DNA from: Pararhizobium sp.
GTDB taxonomy: Bacteria; Pseudomonadota; Alphaproteobacteria; Rhizobiales; Rhizobiaceae
DNA: 64,000 bases
NCBI GenBank assembly: GCA_030655075.1
Contig: JAURWE010000024.1
Location: 496,001 to 560,000 of the forward strand
Direction of reading: 5' to 3'
The translations under genes were made by a program, and so were the position numbers. The notes below the pieces were generated by a model that was not told where the DNA came from, made no database searches, and worked only from the letters and a program-made list of their open reading frames with translations. Below, piece by piece: positions 57,810 through 64,000 of the stretch; the stretch's first letter is position 1, and each line of letters begins with the position of its first letter.

Positions 57810-58637
57810 TCAGATCAGGCCGTTGATCCGCGCCACGCGGTGAAGCGCGATACCGGTCGCGGTCGCCACATTGAGGCTATCGAGACCCGGCCGCTGCCGG
57901 ATCGACGCGGTGCGGATCGCCCGCATCACACTGTCGGGCAGCCCCTCGCCCTCCGTGCCGACGACGAACGCCGTGCGCGGCGACGCCGGGAGATCATCGA
58001 TATCGACCGCGCCGCGCGGCGAAAGCCCCCAGATCGCAAAACCGTTCATAGAAAGCGCGGCCAGCAGTTCTTCCGTGCTGCCTTCCCGCGCAAACGGCAC
58101 TTTGAGCACCGAGCCGACAGAAACCCGGATCGCCTTGCGATACAACGGATCACAGGAGGTCTGGTCGAGGAACACCGAGTCCACCCCAAACGCAGCAGCA
58201 TTGCGGAAGATCGAGCCGGCATTGTCGTGATTGGAAAGGCCACAGACGGCGAGTACGAGGCTTCTTTCCGGCAGCTCCGCCAGAAGCGCGTCGCGGCCGG
58301 GCATCTTGGCGTGGCTGCCGATCGCCAGCACGCCGCGATGCATGTGAAATCCGGCAATCGCATCGAACACCGCAGCGCTCGCCACATAGACCGGCACATC
58401 AGGCGGAAATCCACCGAGAATATCGCCAAGCCCCTCGACCCGGTTTTCCAGGAGCAGAATGGCCTCGGCCGCGATCCCGCGGCTCGCCCCGTGGGCGTCG
58501 GCCAGCATGCGCAGCACAACGGTGCCCTCGGCGATGAAACGGCCCTGGCGGCCACTCAGGTCCCGTTCCTTCACCGACACGAAGGCGGCGATGCGCGGAT
58601 CATCCGGCGTGTCGATGCGGATCGGGCTCAAGGTCAC
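57810..58637 (-). CDS. TrmH/SpoU-family RNA 2'-O-methyltransferase
   Basis: The 275-residue protein has a SpoU N-terminal substrate-binding domain (VKERDLSGRQGRFIAEGTVVLRML). The SPOUT methyltransferase domain follows with its three motifs: NHDNAGSIFRNAAAFGVDSVFLDQ, AFVVGTEGEGLPDSVM and SLNVATATGIALH. These form the trefoil knot that binds S-adenosylmethionine. The target (23S rRNA or tRNA) cannot be told. It converges with the coiled-coil gene 10 bases away. Confidence 0.92.
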   Translation of the reverse strand: MTLSPIRIDTPDDPRIAAFVSVKERDLSGRQGRFIAEGTVVLRMLADAHGASRGIAAEAILLLENRVEGLGDILGGFPPDVPVYVASAAVFDAIAGFHMHRGVLAIGSHAKMPGRDALLAELPERSLVLAVCGLSNHDNAGSIFRNAAAFGVDSVFLDQTSCDPLYRKAIRVSVGSVLKVPFAREGSTEELLAALSMNGFAIWGLSPRGAVDIDDLPASPRTAFVVGTEGEGLPDSVMRAIRTASIRQRPGLDSLNVATATGIALHRVARINGLI

Positions 58638-58648
58638 GCCGGTTGCCG

Positions 58649-59029
58649 TCAGTTTGCCACGTCGACATCGGCGACGATGCGCCCGGCCGCGATGTCGAAG
58701 ACGATGGCCTTCTGCCGGCCGCCGATCAGCGTTCCGAAGAACAGGATCTGGTTGCCCGACAGCGCCACATCGTTGATGCTGAAACCGGCAGGAAGGGCCG
58801 CAACCGCCGTCAGCGGCGCCTCACCCGGCACAGCAAGGCCGCCCGCCCGCGCCACAGCACCGGGGCTCGGGCGCGTCACCTTGTAGACAATCGTGCCAAG
58901 GACGGCCATAAGCATCACCAGCATGACCCCGGCCGAAACTAGCTGCAGGCGCACCATCTTGCGGCGAACGTTTTCCATCACCGGATCGAGCGGCTTATCG
59001 TCCTGTTCGTCTGGCTGTTCTATCGGCAT
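58649..59029 (-). CDS. Small single-pass membrane protein
   Basis: The 126-residue protein has an acidic cytoplasmic N-terminus (PIEQPDEQDDKPLDPVMENVRRKMVRLQ), one transmembrane helix (LVSAGVMLVMLMAVLGTIVYKV), and a periplasmic domain of about 80 residues (LPAGFSINDVALSGNQILFFGTLIGGRQKAIVFDIAAGRIVADV) that resembles fimbrial/strand-rich folds. It lies between an RNA methyltransferase and, divergently, rluD. Homologues are seen beside rluD in rhizobia; function unknown. Confidence 0.75.
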   Translation of the reverse strand: MPIEQPDEQDDKPLDPVMENVRRKMVRLQLVSAGVMLVMLMAVLGTIVYKVTRPSPGAVARAGGLAVPGEAPLTAVAALPAGFSINDVALSGNQILFFGTLIGGRQKAIVFDIAAGRIVADVDVAN

Positions 59030-59061
59030 CGCTGGCCCTTACATACGGAATAATCGAAAGA

Positions 59062-60084
59062 ATGAACGACCCCTTTAAAGAACCAATGCCGATTAGGAAA
59101 GTGCTGACCGCCGGTGACGACGCGTCGGGCCGGATGGACGCCTTTCTGGCGCAGGCGCTGGACGGCGAGTTTTCGCGCAACCGCATCAAGGCGCTGATCG
59201 AGCAGGGCGAGATTTCGGTCAACGGCACCGTCATCACCGAGCCGAAGAAGAAGGTGAAGCCCGGCGATACGTTCGACATCGGCCTGCCCGAGGCCGAGGA
59301 CCCGGAGCCCAAGGGCGAGGACATTCCGCTTGACGTGCTCTACGAGGATGCCGACCTGATCGTGCTGGTCAAACCGCCGGGGCTGGTCGTGCACCCCGGG
59401 GCCGGCAACTGGACCGGTACGCTGGTCAATGCACTGATTTACCATTGCGGCGGCAGCCTGTCGGGCATCGGCGGCGTCAAGCGGCCGGGCATCGTCCACA
59501 GGCTCGACAAGGACACCAGCGGCGTCATGGTCGTCGCCAAGAACGACCTCGTCCACCGGCACCTCTCCGATCAGTTCGCCGACCATGGCCGCACCGGGCC
59601 GCTGGAACGCGCCTACCGCGCCGTCGTCTGGGGCCGCCCGCGCCAGCTGAAAGGCACGATCGACGCGCCGCTCGGCCGCGCCGGCGACCGGGTAAAGCGC
59701 GCGGTAAAGAAGGAAGACACCGACGACGCCCGCGAGGCGATTACCCATTACACCGTCGTCGAACGCTACGGCGAAAAGCCCGACGGGACGGCGCTGGCCT
59801 CGACCATCGAATGCCGCCTCGAGACCGGCCGGACCCACCAGATCCGCGTCCACATGGCCCATATCGGCCACCCGCTGATCGGCGACCCCGATTACGGCGC
59901 CGCCTTCCGCACCAAATCCAACCTCTTACCCGACGCCGCAAAAGCCGTGGTCGACGCCTTCCCCCGCCAGGCCCTGCACGCCTTCATGCTGCGGTTCGAG
60001 CACCCCTCGACCGGCGAGGTCATGCACTTCGAATCCCCGGTGCCCGACGACATGCTGGCACTGATCGAGATCTTGCGGGGGTAA
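59062..60084 (+). CDS. rluD: Pseudouridine synthase, RluD-type (RluA family)
   Basis: The 340-residue protein has an S4 RNA-binding domain (ASGRMDAFLAQALDGEFSRNRIKALIEQGEISVNG) and a catalytic domain with the active Asp in GIVHRLDKDTSGVMVVAKND. ECRLETGRTHQIRVHMAHIGHPLIGD is the RluA-family signature. RluD-type enzymes modify U1911, U1915 and U1917 in 23S rRNA helix 69. The S4 domain separates it from RluA. Specific target is inferred from family layout. Confidence 0.93.
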   Translation: MNDPFKEPMPIRKVLTAGDDASGRMDAFLAQALDGEFSRNRIKALIEQGEISVNGTVITEPKKKVKPGDTFDIGLPEAEDPEPKGEDIPLDVLYEDADLIVLVKPPGLVVHPGAGNWTGTLVNALIYHCGGSLSGIGGVKRPGIVHRLDKDTSGVMVVAKNDLVHRHLSDQFADHGRTGPLERAYRAVVWGRPRQLKGTIDAPLGRAGDRVKRAVKKEDTDDAREAITHYTVVERYGEKPDGTALASTIECRLETGRTHQIRVHMAHIGHPLIGDPDYGAAFRTKSNLLPDAAKAVVDAFPRQALHAFMLRFEHPSTGEVMHFESPVPDDMLALIEILRG

Positions 60085-60235
60085 GTGCGAAGGCAAACAA
60101 GGTTGGACAATCAAGAGCAGACCCTACTTTTTCACCCACAAACCTTGAATTTCCCGGCCACGATACAAACCTACTGTCAGAACCCGCATGATGGAACATC
60201 TGACCGGCTTTTCACGTTGTCGTGACAAGCGGATC

Positions 60236-60268
60236 CTTGAACCGTGCTTTCGCCATGCTTATCTTGAG
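60236..60268 (+). promoter_or_regulatory. Sigma-32-type promoter of rpoH
   Basis: CTTG (60236-60239) and CTTATCTTGAG (60258-60268) are 18 bases apart, matching the alphaproteobacterial heat-shock promoter CTTG-N18-CYTATNTNNNG exactly. It lies about 77 bases before rpoH. In Agrobacterium rpoH is transcribed from such a promoter, giving positive feedback. Confidence 0.85.
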
Positions 60269-60344
60269 TGTCGGGCGGGGTCGGATAGACCTGCTCGTTA
60301 GGCTTGCCGAAACCGGAAGCCGGAAAGCGAAAGAGGGGTGCTCC

Positions 60345-61250
60345 ATGGCCCGTAGTACAATGCCATCCATTACTGCAGGGGAAGGCGGTCTCAACCGCTA
60401 CCTCGATGAAATCCGCAAATTTCCCATGCTTGAACCGCAGGAAGAGTACATGCTCGCCAAGCGGTATCAGGAGCATGACGACCGCAAGGCGGCCCACCAG
60501 CTTGTGACCAGCCATCTGCGCCTCGTGGCGAAGATTGCCATGGGTTACCGTGGCTATGGCCTGCCAATCGGTGAAGTTGTTTCCGAAGGCAATGTCGGCC
60601 TAATGCAGGCCGTCAAGAAATTCGATCCGGAGCGCGGTTTCCGCCTCGCCACATACGCCATGTGGTGGATCAAGGCCTCGATCCAGGAATACATCCTGCG
60701 CTCCTGGTCGCTGGTCAAGATGGGCACGACCGCCAACCAGAAGCGGCTGTTCTTCAACCTGCGCCGCCTCAAGGGCAAGATCCAGGCGCTCGACGAGGGG
60801 GACCTGAAGCCCGACCAGGTGACGCAGATCGCCACGACGCTGAAAGTGTCGGAGGCCGAAGTGATCTCGATGAACCAGCGCCTGTCCGGCGACGCATCGC
60901 TGAACGCGCCGATCAAGGCAAGCGAAGGCGAGAGCGGCCAGTGGCAGGATTGGCTGGTCGACGACCACGACAGCCAGGAGACGACGCTGATCGAGCAGGA
61001 CGAGCTGGAAACCCGCCGTGGCCTTCTCACCAATGCCATGATGGTGCTGAACGATCGCGAACGCCGCATCTTCGAGGCCCGCCGCCTGTCGGAAGATCCG
61101 GTGACGCTGGAAGACCTGTCGTCCGAGTTCGACATAAGCCGCGAACGCGTCCGCCAGATCGAGGTCCGCGCCTTTGAAAAGGTTCAGGACGCCGTCCGCG
61201 CCGCAGCCCTTGCCAAAGCAAATTCGCTGCGTGTCGTCGAAAACGCCTGA
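60345..61250 (+). CDS. rpoH: RNA polymerase heat-shock sigma factor RpoH
   Basis: The 301-residue sigma-32 has region 2 (LVTSHLRLVAKIAMGYRGYGLPIGEVVSEGNVGLMQAVKKFDPERGFRLATYAMWWIKASIQEYILRSW), the RpoH box QKRLFFNLRRLKGK that identifies the family, and region 4 (LEDLSSEFDISRERVRQIEVRAFEKVQDAV). It directs chaperone and protease genes after heat shock. GAGGGG lies before ATG 60345. A sigma-32-type promoter upstream implies autoregulation, and a strong terminator follows. Rhizobia often have a second rpoH; which one this is cannot be told. Confidence 0.96.
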   Translation: MARSTMPSITAGEGGLNRYLDEIRKFPMLEPQEEYMLAKRYQEHDDRKAAHQLVTSHLRLVAKIAMGYRGYGLPIGEVVSEGNVGLMQAVKKFDPERGFRLATYAMWWIKASIQEYILRSWSLVKMGTTANQKRLFFNLRRLKGKIQALDEGDLKPDQVTQIATTLKVSEAEVISMNQRLSGDASLNAPIKASEGESGQWQDWLVDDHDSQETTLIEQDELETRRGLLTNAMMVLNDRERRIFEARRLSEDPVTLEDLSSEFDISRERVRQIEVRAFEKVQDAVRAAALAKANSLRVVENA

Positions 61251-61279
61251 TTGAGCGTCCGAACATCGCTAGAAATGAG

Positions 61280-61307
61280 AAATCCCGGCGTTGAGCCGGG
61301 ATTTTTG
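61280..61307 (+). terminator. Intrinsic terminator of rpoH
   Basis: Stem AAATCCCGGC (61280-61289) and GCCGGGATTT (61295-61304) with a 5-base loop are followed by TTG, the T-run being shared with the end of the stem. It lies 30 bases after the rpoH stop and 22 bases before the convergent gene's stop. Confidence 0.88.
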
Positions 61308-61328
61308 TATCTGCGGCAATGCGCGATC

Positions 61329-63590
61329 TTACTGGCTGGTCGCCACCGGCTTGGTCAGCGCCGCCCAGTTGCGCATGACCGTGTTGAAGGCCTCGACGCC
61401 GGTCGAGCCCTTTTCCATGGTGATCAGGGCGCGGCGGCCGTTGCGATAGGTCAGCGGAATATCGATCCAGTCGCGGCTGCGCAGCAGTTCGAGATTGCGG
61501 GTAACGGCCTCAGGGAAGTCGTTGAGCGCGATCATGTGGAAGTCGTCGGTCACCTTGGCCGGTACGGCAATCAGGGCGTCGCCCCGGTCCTGCTCGGTCT
61601 GTTTCATCGCCACGCGCTGGACATTCTCGATGCCGCCGCCTTCGAAACTTTCCGGCAGCGAGAAGACGAACTCGATGATGTGGCTGGCCGGCAGCGATGC
61701 GTCGGCATTGCGCTTGATGGTCATCAGCGCGGTGACACCGCGATCGGGAACGGTGATCTGGCCCTGAATGGCCGGTTCCGGCTTGGCGTCGCCGCCCGGG
61801 GACTCTTCCTTGACCGACCAGACGACGGTGCCTTCGACGGCAACCGGCGCAGTCTGGCCGAGCTTCTCTTCATAGAGGAACATTTTCTGCGAAACGCCGA
61901 CCGGCGCCTGCGCCGTTGCGTTTTGCTGGGCCTGTTCCGTCTGGCCCGAGGTCTCGACCGTCGGGTCTCCGCCTTCGACAGCGGCAGCTGTTGCGGCGGC
62001 AGCCGCTGCCGTATCGGCCTGCCTGCTGCCGGCATCGGTCTGCGCCGCCACGGTCGTGCCTTCGGCGGTACCATCGGCACCGCGCTGCTCAGCTGGACCC
62101 GGATCGCTCTCGGTCCCGTCCGTCTGCAGGCGCTGCGTGAATTTCGACGATCCGTCGAACGCCGCCACCTCTGGCTGGGCTGCTGTTTCGGTCGTCGGCG
62201 TCACCGCCGCTTCGTCCTGCGGCTTGGCCGTATCGGTCGTTGGCGTCGTGGTCTTCGCATCCGTTTCGACGGGCGCTTCATCAGCCGGCAGGATGGATGT
62301 CATGAGGCCCGCGACCCAGGTCTTCACCGTATCCTGGTTCTGCCAGTAGGCGTAACCGCCACCGGCCAGAAGCCCGAGAACTACAAGAGCCAAGAGCAGC
62401 GGCAGGAAATTGGTCCGCGAACGGCTTCGTTCCGTGGAGTAGGAACGCTCGGGCACGCTTGGAAGCGCATCGACATCCGCTGCAGTGTTCGCAGCAGCGC
62501 CACGCTTGCCGTCATAGCCAATCAGCTCTTCAAGCTCATTCCAGGCACCCGGCTTCTGTCCCGTGTCAGACGCAGATTCCGCCTGCTTTTCCACAGGCCA
62601 TGCCCAGTTCGACGCTTCAGCCGGCGGCACATTGAGCGGATCGCCCGCATCTGCGCTCTTCTGGAAGGGGTCGTCATTGTTCCATGACCATGATTCGGCG
62701 CCTGTCTGACCGGCGCGATCAGCCTCGTCGGCGGCATCGAGAACCGGCTGTTCATCGCGAAACAGGTCATGCGACGCGACAGCGGCTTCTTCTTCGGCCG
62801 CCTGCGTCCGGCTTGTCCATTCGGTAAGATCCCAGACAGCGGGCTGCTGCACGGGCTCTGCAGCAGGCTCCTGCAGGAGCACCGGATCGACTTCCAGACC
62901 CTCGTTGCCGGGGTAGCGCGCGAACGGACGGTGCTCGTCGGTGGCAGGCTGTTCTTCCGGTTCATCTGCCGGATGAGCGGCCTGTTGAGCGCCTGCAGGC
63001 TCGTCGCTGGCAGCATGGCCACGTTCGCGTTCGAGCCAGCTGTCGACATGGTCGTCCTCGGCCGGAGGCTCTTCCTTGACCTGCTCTTCGTAACCGGCAG
63101 CAAGCGCTTCAGGCTCCGCCTCGGGCTCTACAGTGGGCGCTTCCTGCGCCGGTTCGTTGGCGATAAGATCATGTTCGGGCTCGTGTTTTTCTGCATCTTC
63201 AGGCTCGGCAACGGCGGCAGGCTCTTCAGCCCGCTCCTCGGCTACAGCTTCGTCCGCAGGGTGTTCTTCGGCGTGAGCACGTTCGGCCGGCGCCTCCGCA
63301 CGCTCTTCCGGCGGCGCTTCATGCTCGACAGTCTGGGCAGCGACAGCAGCAATCTCGCCGGCGCCCTCGGCAGGCAGCGCCTCGGCGTGTTCGGCCTCGA
63401 CCTCGGTGATCGCGCTTTCGAGTTTGCCCAGCTGGCGGTCGAACATCACATCGCTCGGCCGCGGCTTCATGCTCTCCAGCTGCCGCCGGACAGCACCGCG
63501 CGCTTTCTCGTAGACCTTGACCCGCATCTCGGGCGTATTGTCCGACAGGCCATCAACGGCCCTTCGAATGACTGCTACAAAATCCGCCAT
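61329..63590 (-). CDS. Large acidic single-pass membrane protein
   Basis: The 753-residue protein has three parts. Residues 1-60 form a helical domain (FVAVIRRAVDGLSDNTPEMRVKVYEKARGAVRRQLESM). Residues about 70-390 are low-complexity and rich in Glu, Ala and Pro (EEPAAVAEPEDAEKHEPEHD). One transmembrane helix follows near residues 393-415 (LLLALVVLGLLAGGGYAYW). The outer part has a Thr/Ala linker, then a conserved domain of about 180 residues (PVAVEGTVVWSVKEE, HIIEFVFSLPESFEGGGIENVQRVAMKQTEQDRGDALIAVPAKVTDDFHMIALN) ending in IDIPLTYRNGRRALITMEKG. It is a rhizobial family of unknown function beside purA. Confidence 0.78.
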   Translation of the reverse strand: MADFVAVIRRAVDGLSDNTPEMRVKVYEKARGAVRRQLESMKPRPSDVMFDRQLGKLESAITEVEAEHAEALPAEGAGEIAAVAAQTVEHEAPPEERAEAPAERAHAEEHPADEAVAEERAEEPAAVAEPEDAEKHEPEHDLIANEPAQEAPTVEPEAEPEALAAGYEEQVKEEPPAEDDHVDSWLERERGHAASDEPAGAQQAAHPADEPEEQPATDEHRPFARYPGNEGLEVDPVLLQEPAAEPVQQPAVWDLTEWTSRTQAAEEEAAVASHDLFRDEQPVLDAADEADRAGQTGAESWSWNNDDPFQKSADAGDPLNVPPAEASNWAWPVEKQAESASDTGQKPGAWNELEELIGYDGKRGAAANTAADVDALPSVPERSYSTERSRSRTNFLPLLLALVVLGLLAGGGYAYWQNQDTVKTWVAGLMTSILPADEAPVETDAKTTTPTTDTAKPQDEAAVTPTTETAAQPEVAAFDGSSKFTQRLQTDGTESDPGPAEQRGADGTAEGTTVAAQTDAGSRQADTAAAAAATAAAVEGGDPTVETSGQTEQAQQNATAQAPVGVSQKMFLYEEKLGQTAPVAVEGTVVWSVKEESPGGDAKPEPAIQGQITVPDRGVTALMTIKRNADASLPASHIIEFVFSLPESFEGGGIENVQRVAMKQTEQDRGDALIAVPAKVTDDFHMIALNDFPEAVTRNLELLRSRDWIDIPLTYRNGRRALITMEKGSTGVEAFNTVMRNWAALTKPVATSQ

Positions 63591-63653
63591 CAGAACTTTC
63601 TCATGATCTCCGCCTGTGCTCGCAAATCGTATACAAGCCGGCTCAAAATAACA

Positions 63654-64000
63654 TTAGTCTTCAAACGGATCAGTCACAAGTATCGTGTCGTCCCGCTCCG
63701 GGCTGGTGGACAGCAGAGCCACCGGCGCGCCGATCAATTCTTCGACCTGGCGGACATACTTGATCGCCTGGGCAGGCAGATCCGCCCAGCTGCGTGCACC
63801 GACCGTCGACTCTTTCCAGCCTTCGAGCGTGATGTAGACCGGCTCGACCCGCGCCTGCTGGCCCTGGCTGGCTGGCAGGTGGTCGATTTCCTGACCGTCG
63901 AGCGTATAGCCGACGCAGATCTTCAGCTCTTCGAGACCGTCGAGAACGTCCAGCTTGGTCAGCGCAATGCCGGTGATGCCATTGGTGGCGACCGACTGGC
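63654..64000 (-). CDS. purA: Adenylosuccinate synthetase (partial, C-terminal part)
   Basis: Only the last about 115 residues are inside the window: NGITGIALTKLDVLDGLEELKICVGYTLDGQEIDHLP, then EPVYITLEGWKESTVGARSWADLPAQAIKYVRQVEELIGAPVALLSTSPERDDTILV. LTKLDVLDG is the GTP-guanine-recognition motif and the STSPERDDTI ending is diagnostic of PurA. The enzyme makes adenylosuccinate from IMP and aspartate using GTP. The stop is at 63654-63656. Confidence 0.97.
   Translation of the reverse strand, partial: QSVATNGITGIALTKLDVLDGLEELKICVGYTLDGQEIDHLPASQGQQARVEPVYITLEGWKESTVGARSWADLPAQAIKYVRQVEELIGAPVALLSTSPERDDTILVTDPFED

Noticed and set aside
1..64000. CRISPR array, prophage or conjugative element
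   Set aside because: No regularly spaced repeats, no cas, phage structural cluster, relaxase or type IV genes; the single DUF2793 gene is not enough.

Overview
The window is chromosomal DNA of an alphaproteobacterium, very probably a member of the Rhizobiaceae (Rhizobium/Agrobacterium/Sinorhizobium group). The reasons are the sciP-fliJ-ctrA-response regulator-chpT-eipA cell-cycle block, an RpoH gene with an alphaproteobacterial sigma-32 promoter near purA, a BioR-controlled biotin operon with bioZ, NadQ next to nadABC, and a lacEFGZK operon preceded by a LacI-type regulator. Coding density is high, codon use looks GC-rich, and several short palindromic intergenic repeats of the kind common in rhizobia are present.

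Layout. 1-6 kb (minus strand): N-methyl amine catabolism, a heterotetrameric sarcosine oxidase operon (soxB-soxD-soxA-soxG) followed by a dimethylglycine/sarcosine dehydrogenase-like gene cut by the window edge. 6-13 kb: cysQ, an orphan phage-tail-like DUF2793 gene, a single-domain response regulator, dps, a Crp/Fnr regulator, an SDR, and a natural fusion of a ring-cleaving-dioxygenase-like VOC protein with an alpha/beta hydrolase. 13-17 kb: a RelB/YafQ-type toxin-antitoxin pair, an NADPH-dependent FMN reductase, a second (frameshifted) VOC dioxygenase and a divergent LysR regulator. With the fusion gene these look like a quinone/electrophile detoxification island. 17-20.6 kb: copper efflux (hmrR/cueR and actP/copA) with a recognisable operator. 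20.8-24.8 kb: an L,D-transpeptidase lipoprotein, several small unknown genes, and a TetR regulator divergent from an Old-Yellow-Enzyme-type flavin oxidoreductase.

27-34.7 kb: lactose/galactoside uptake and hydrolysis (lacR, lacEFG, lacZ, lacK). 34.9-39.3 kb: nadQ and the nadABC de novo NAD operon with a palindromic operator over its promoter region. 39.3-45.2 kb: the converging bioR-bioBFDAZ biotin operon with TTATCTATAA-type BioR boxes, one of them inside bioB. 45.6-49 kb: small secreted proteins, an IS3-family element that sits in what appears to be a transcription terminator, a frameshifted IalB-like gene, a tiny lipoprotein and tRNA-Met(CAT). 49-51.5 kb: mnmA and a LuxR-type regulator. 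51.8-57.8 kb: the CtrA regulatory block. 57.8-64 kb: an RNA methyltransferase, RluD-type pseudouridine synthase, rpoH, a large acidic membrane protein and the C-terminus of purA.

I see no prophage, CRISPR array, secretion island or obviously new defence system. The most notable things are: the VOC-hydrolase fusion with an internal ribosome-binding site inside a two-part quinone-type cluster; the set of BioR boxes including an intragenic one; the dense CtrA/GANTC region in front of ctrA; and four single-nucleotide indels that break otherwise intact genes (14.8, 47.3, 48.4 and 52.6 kb), which are either recent decay or assembly errors.
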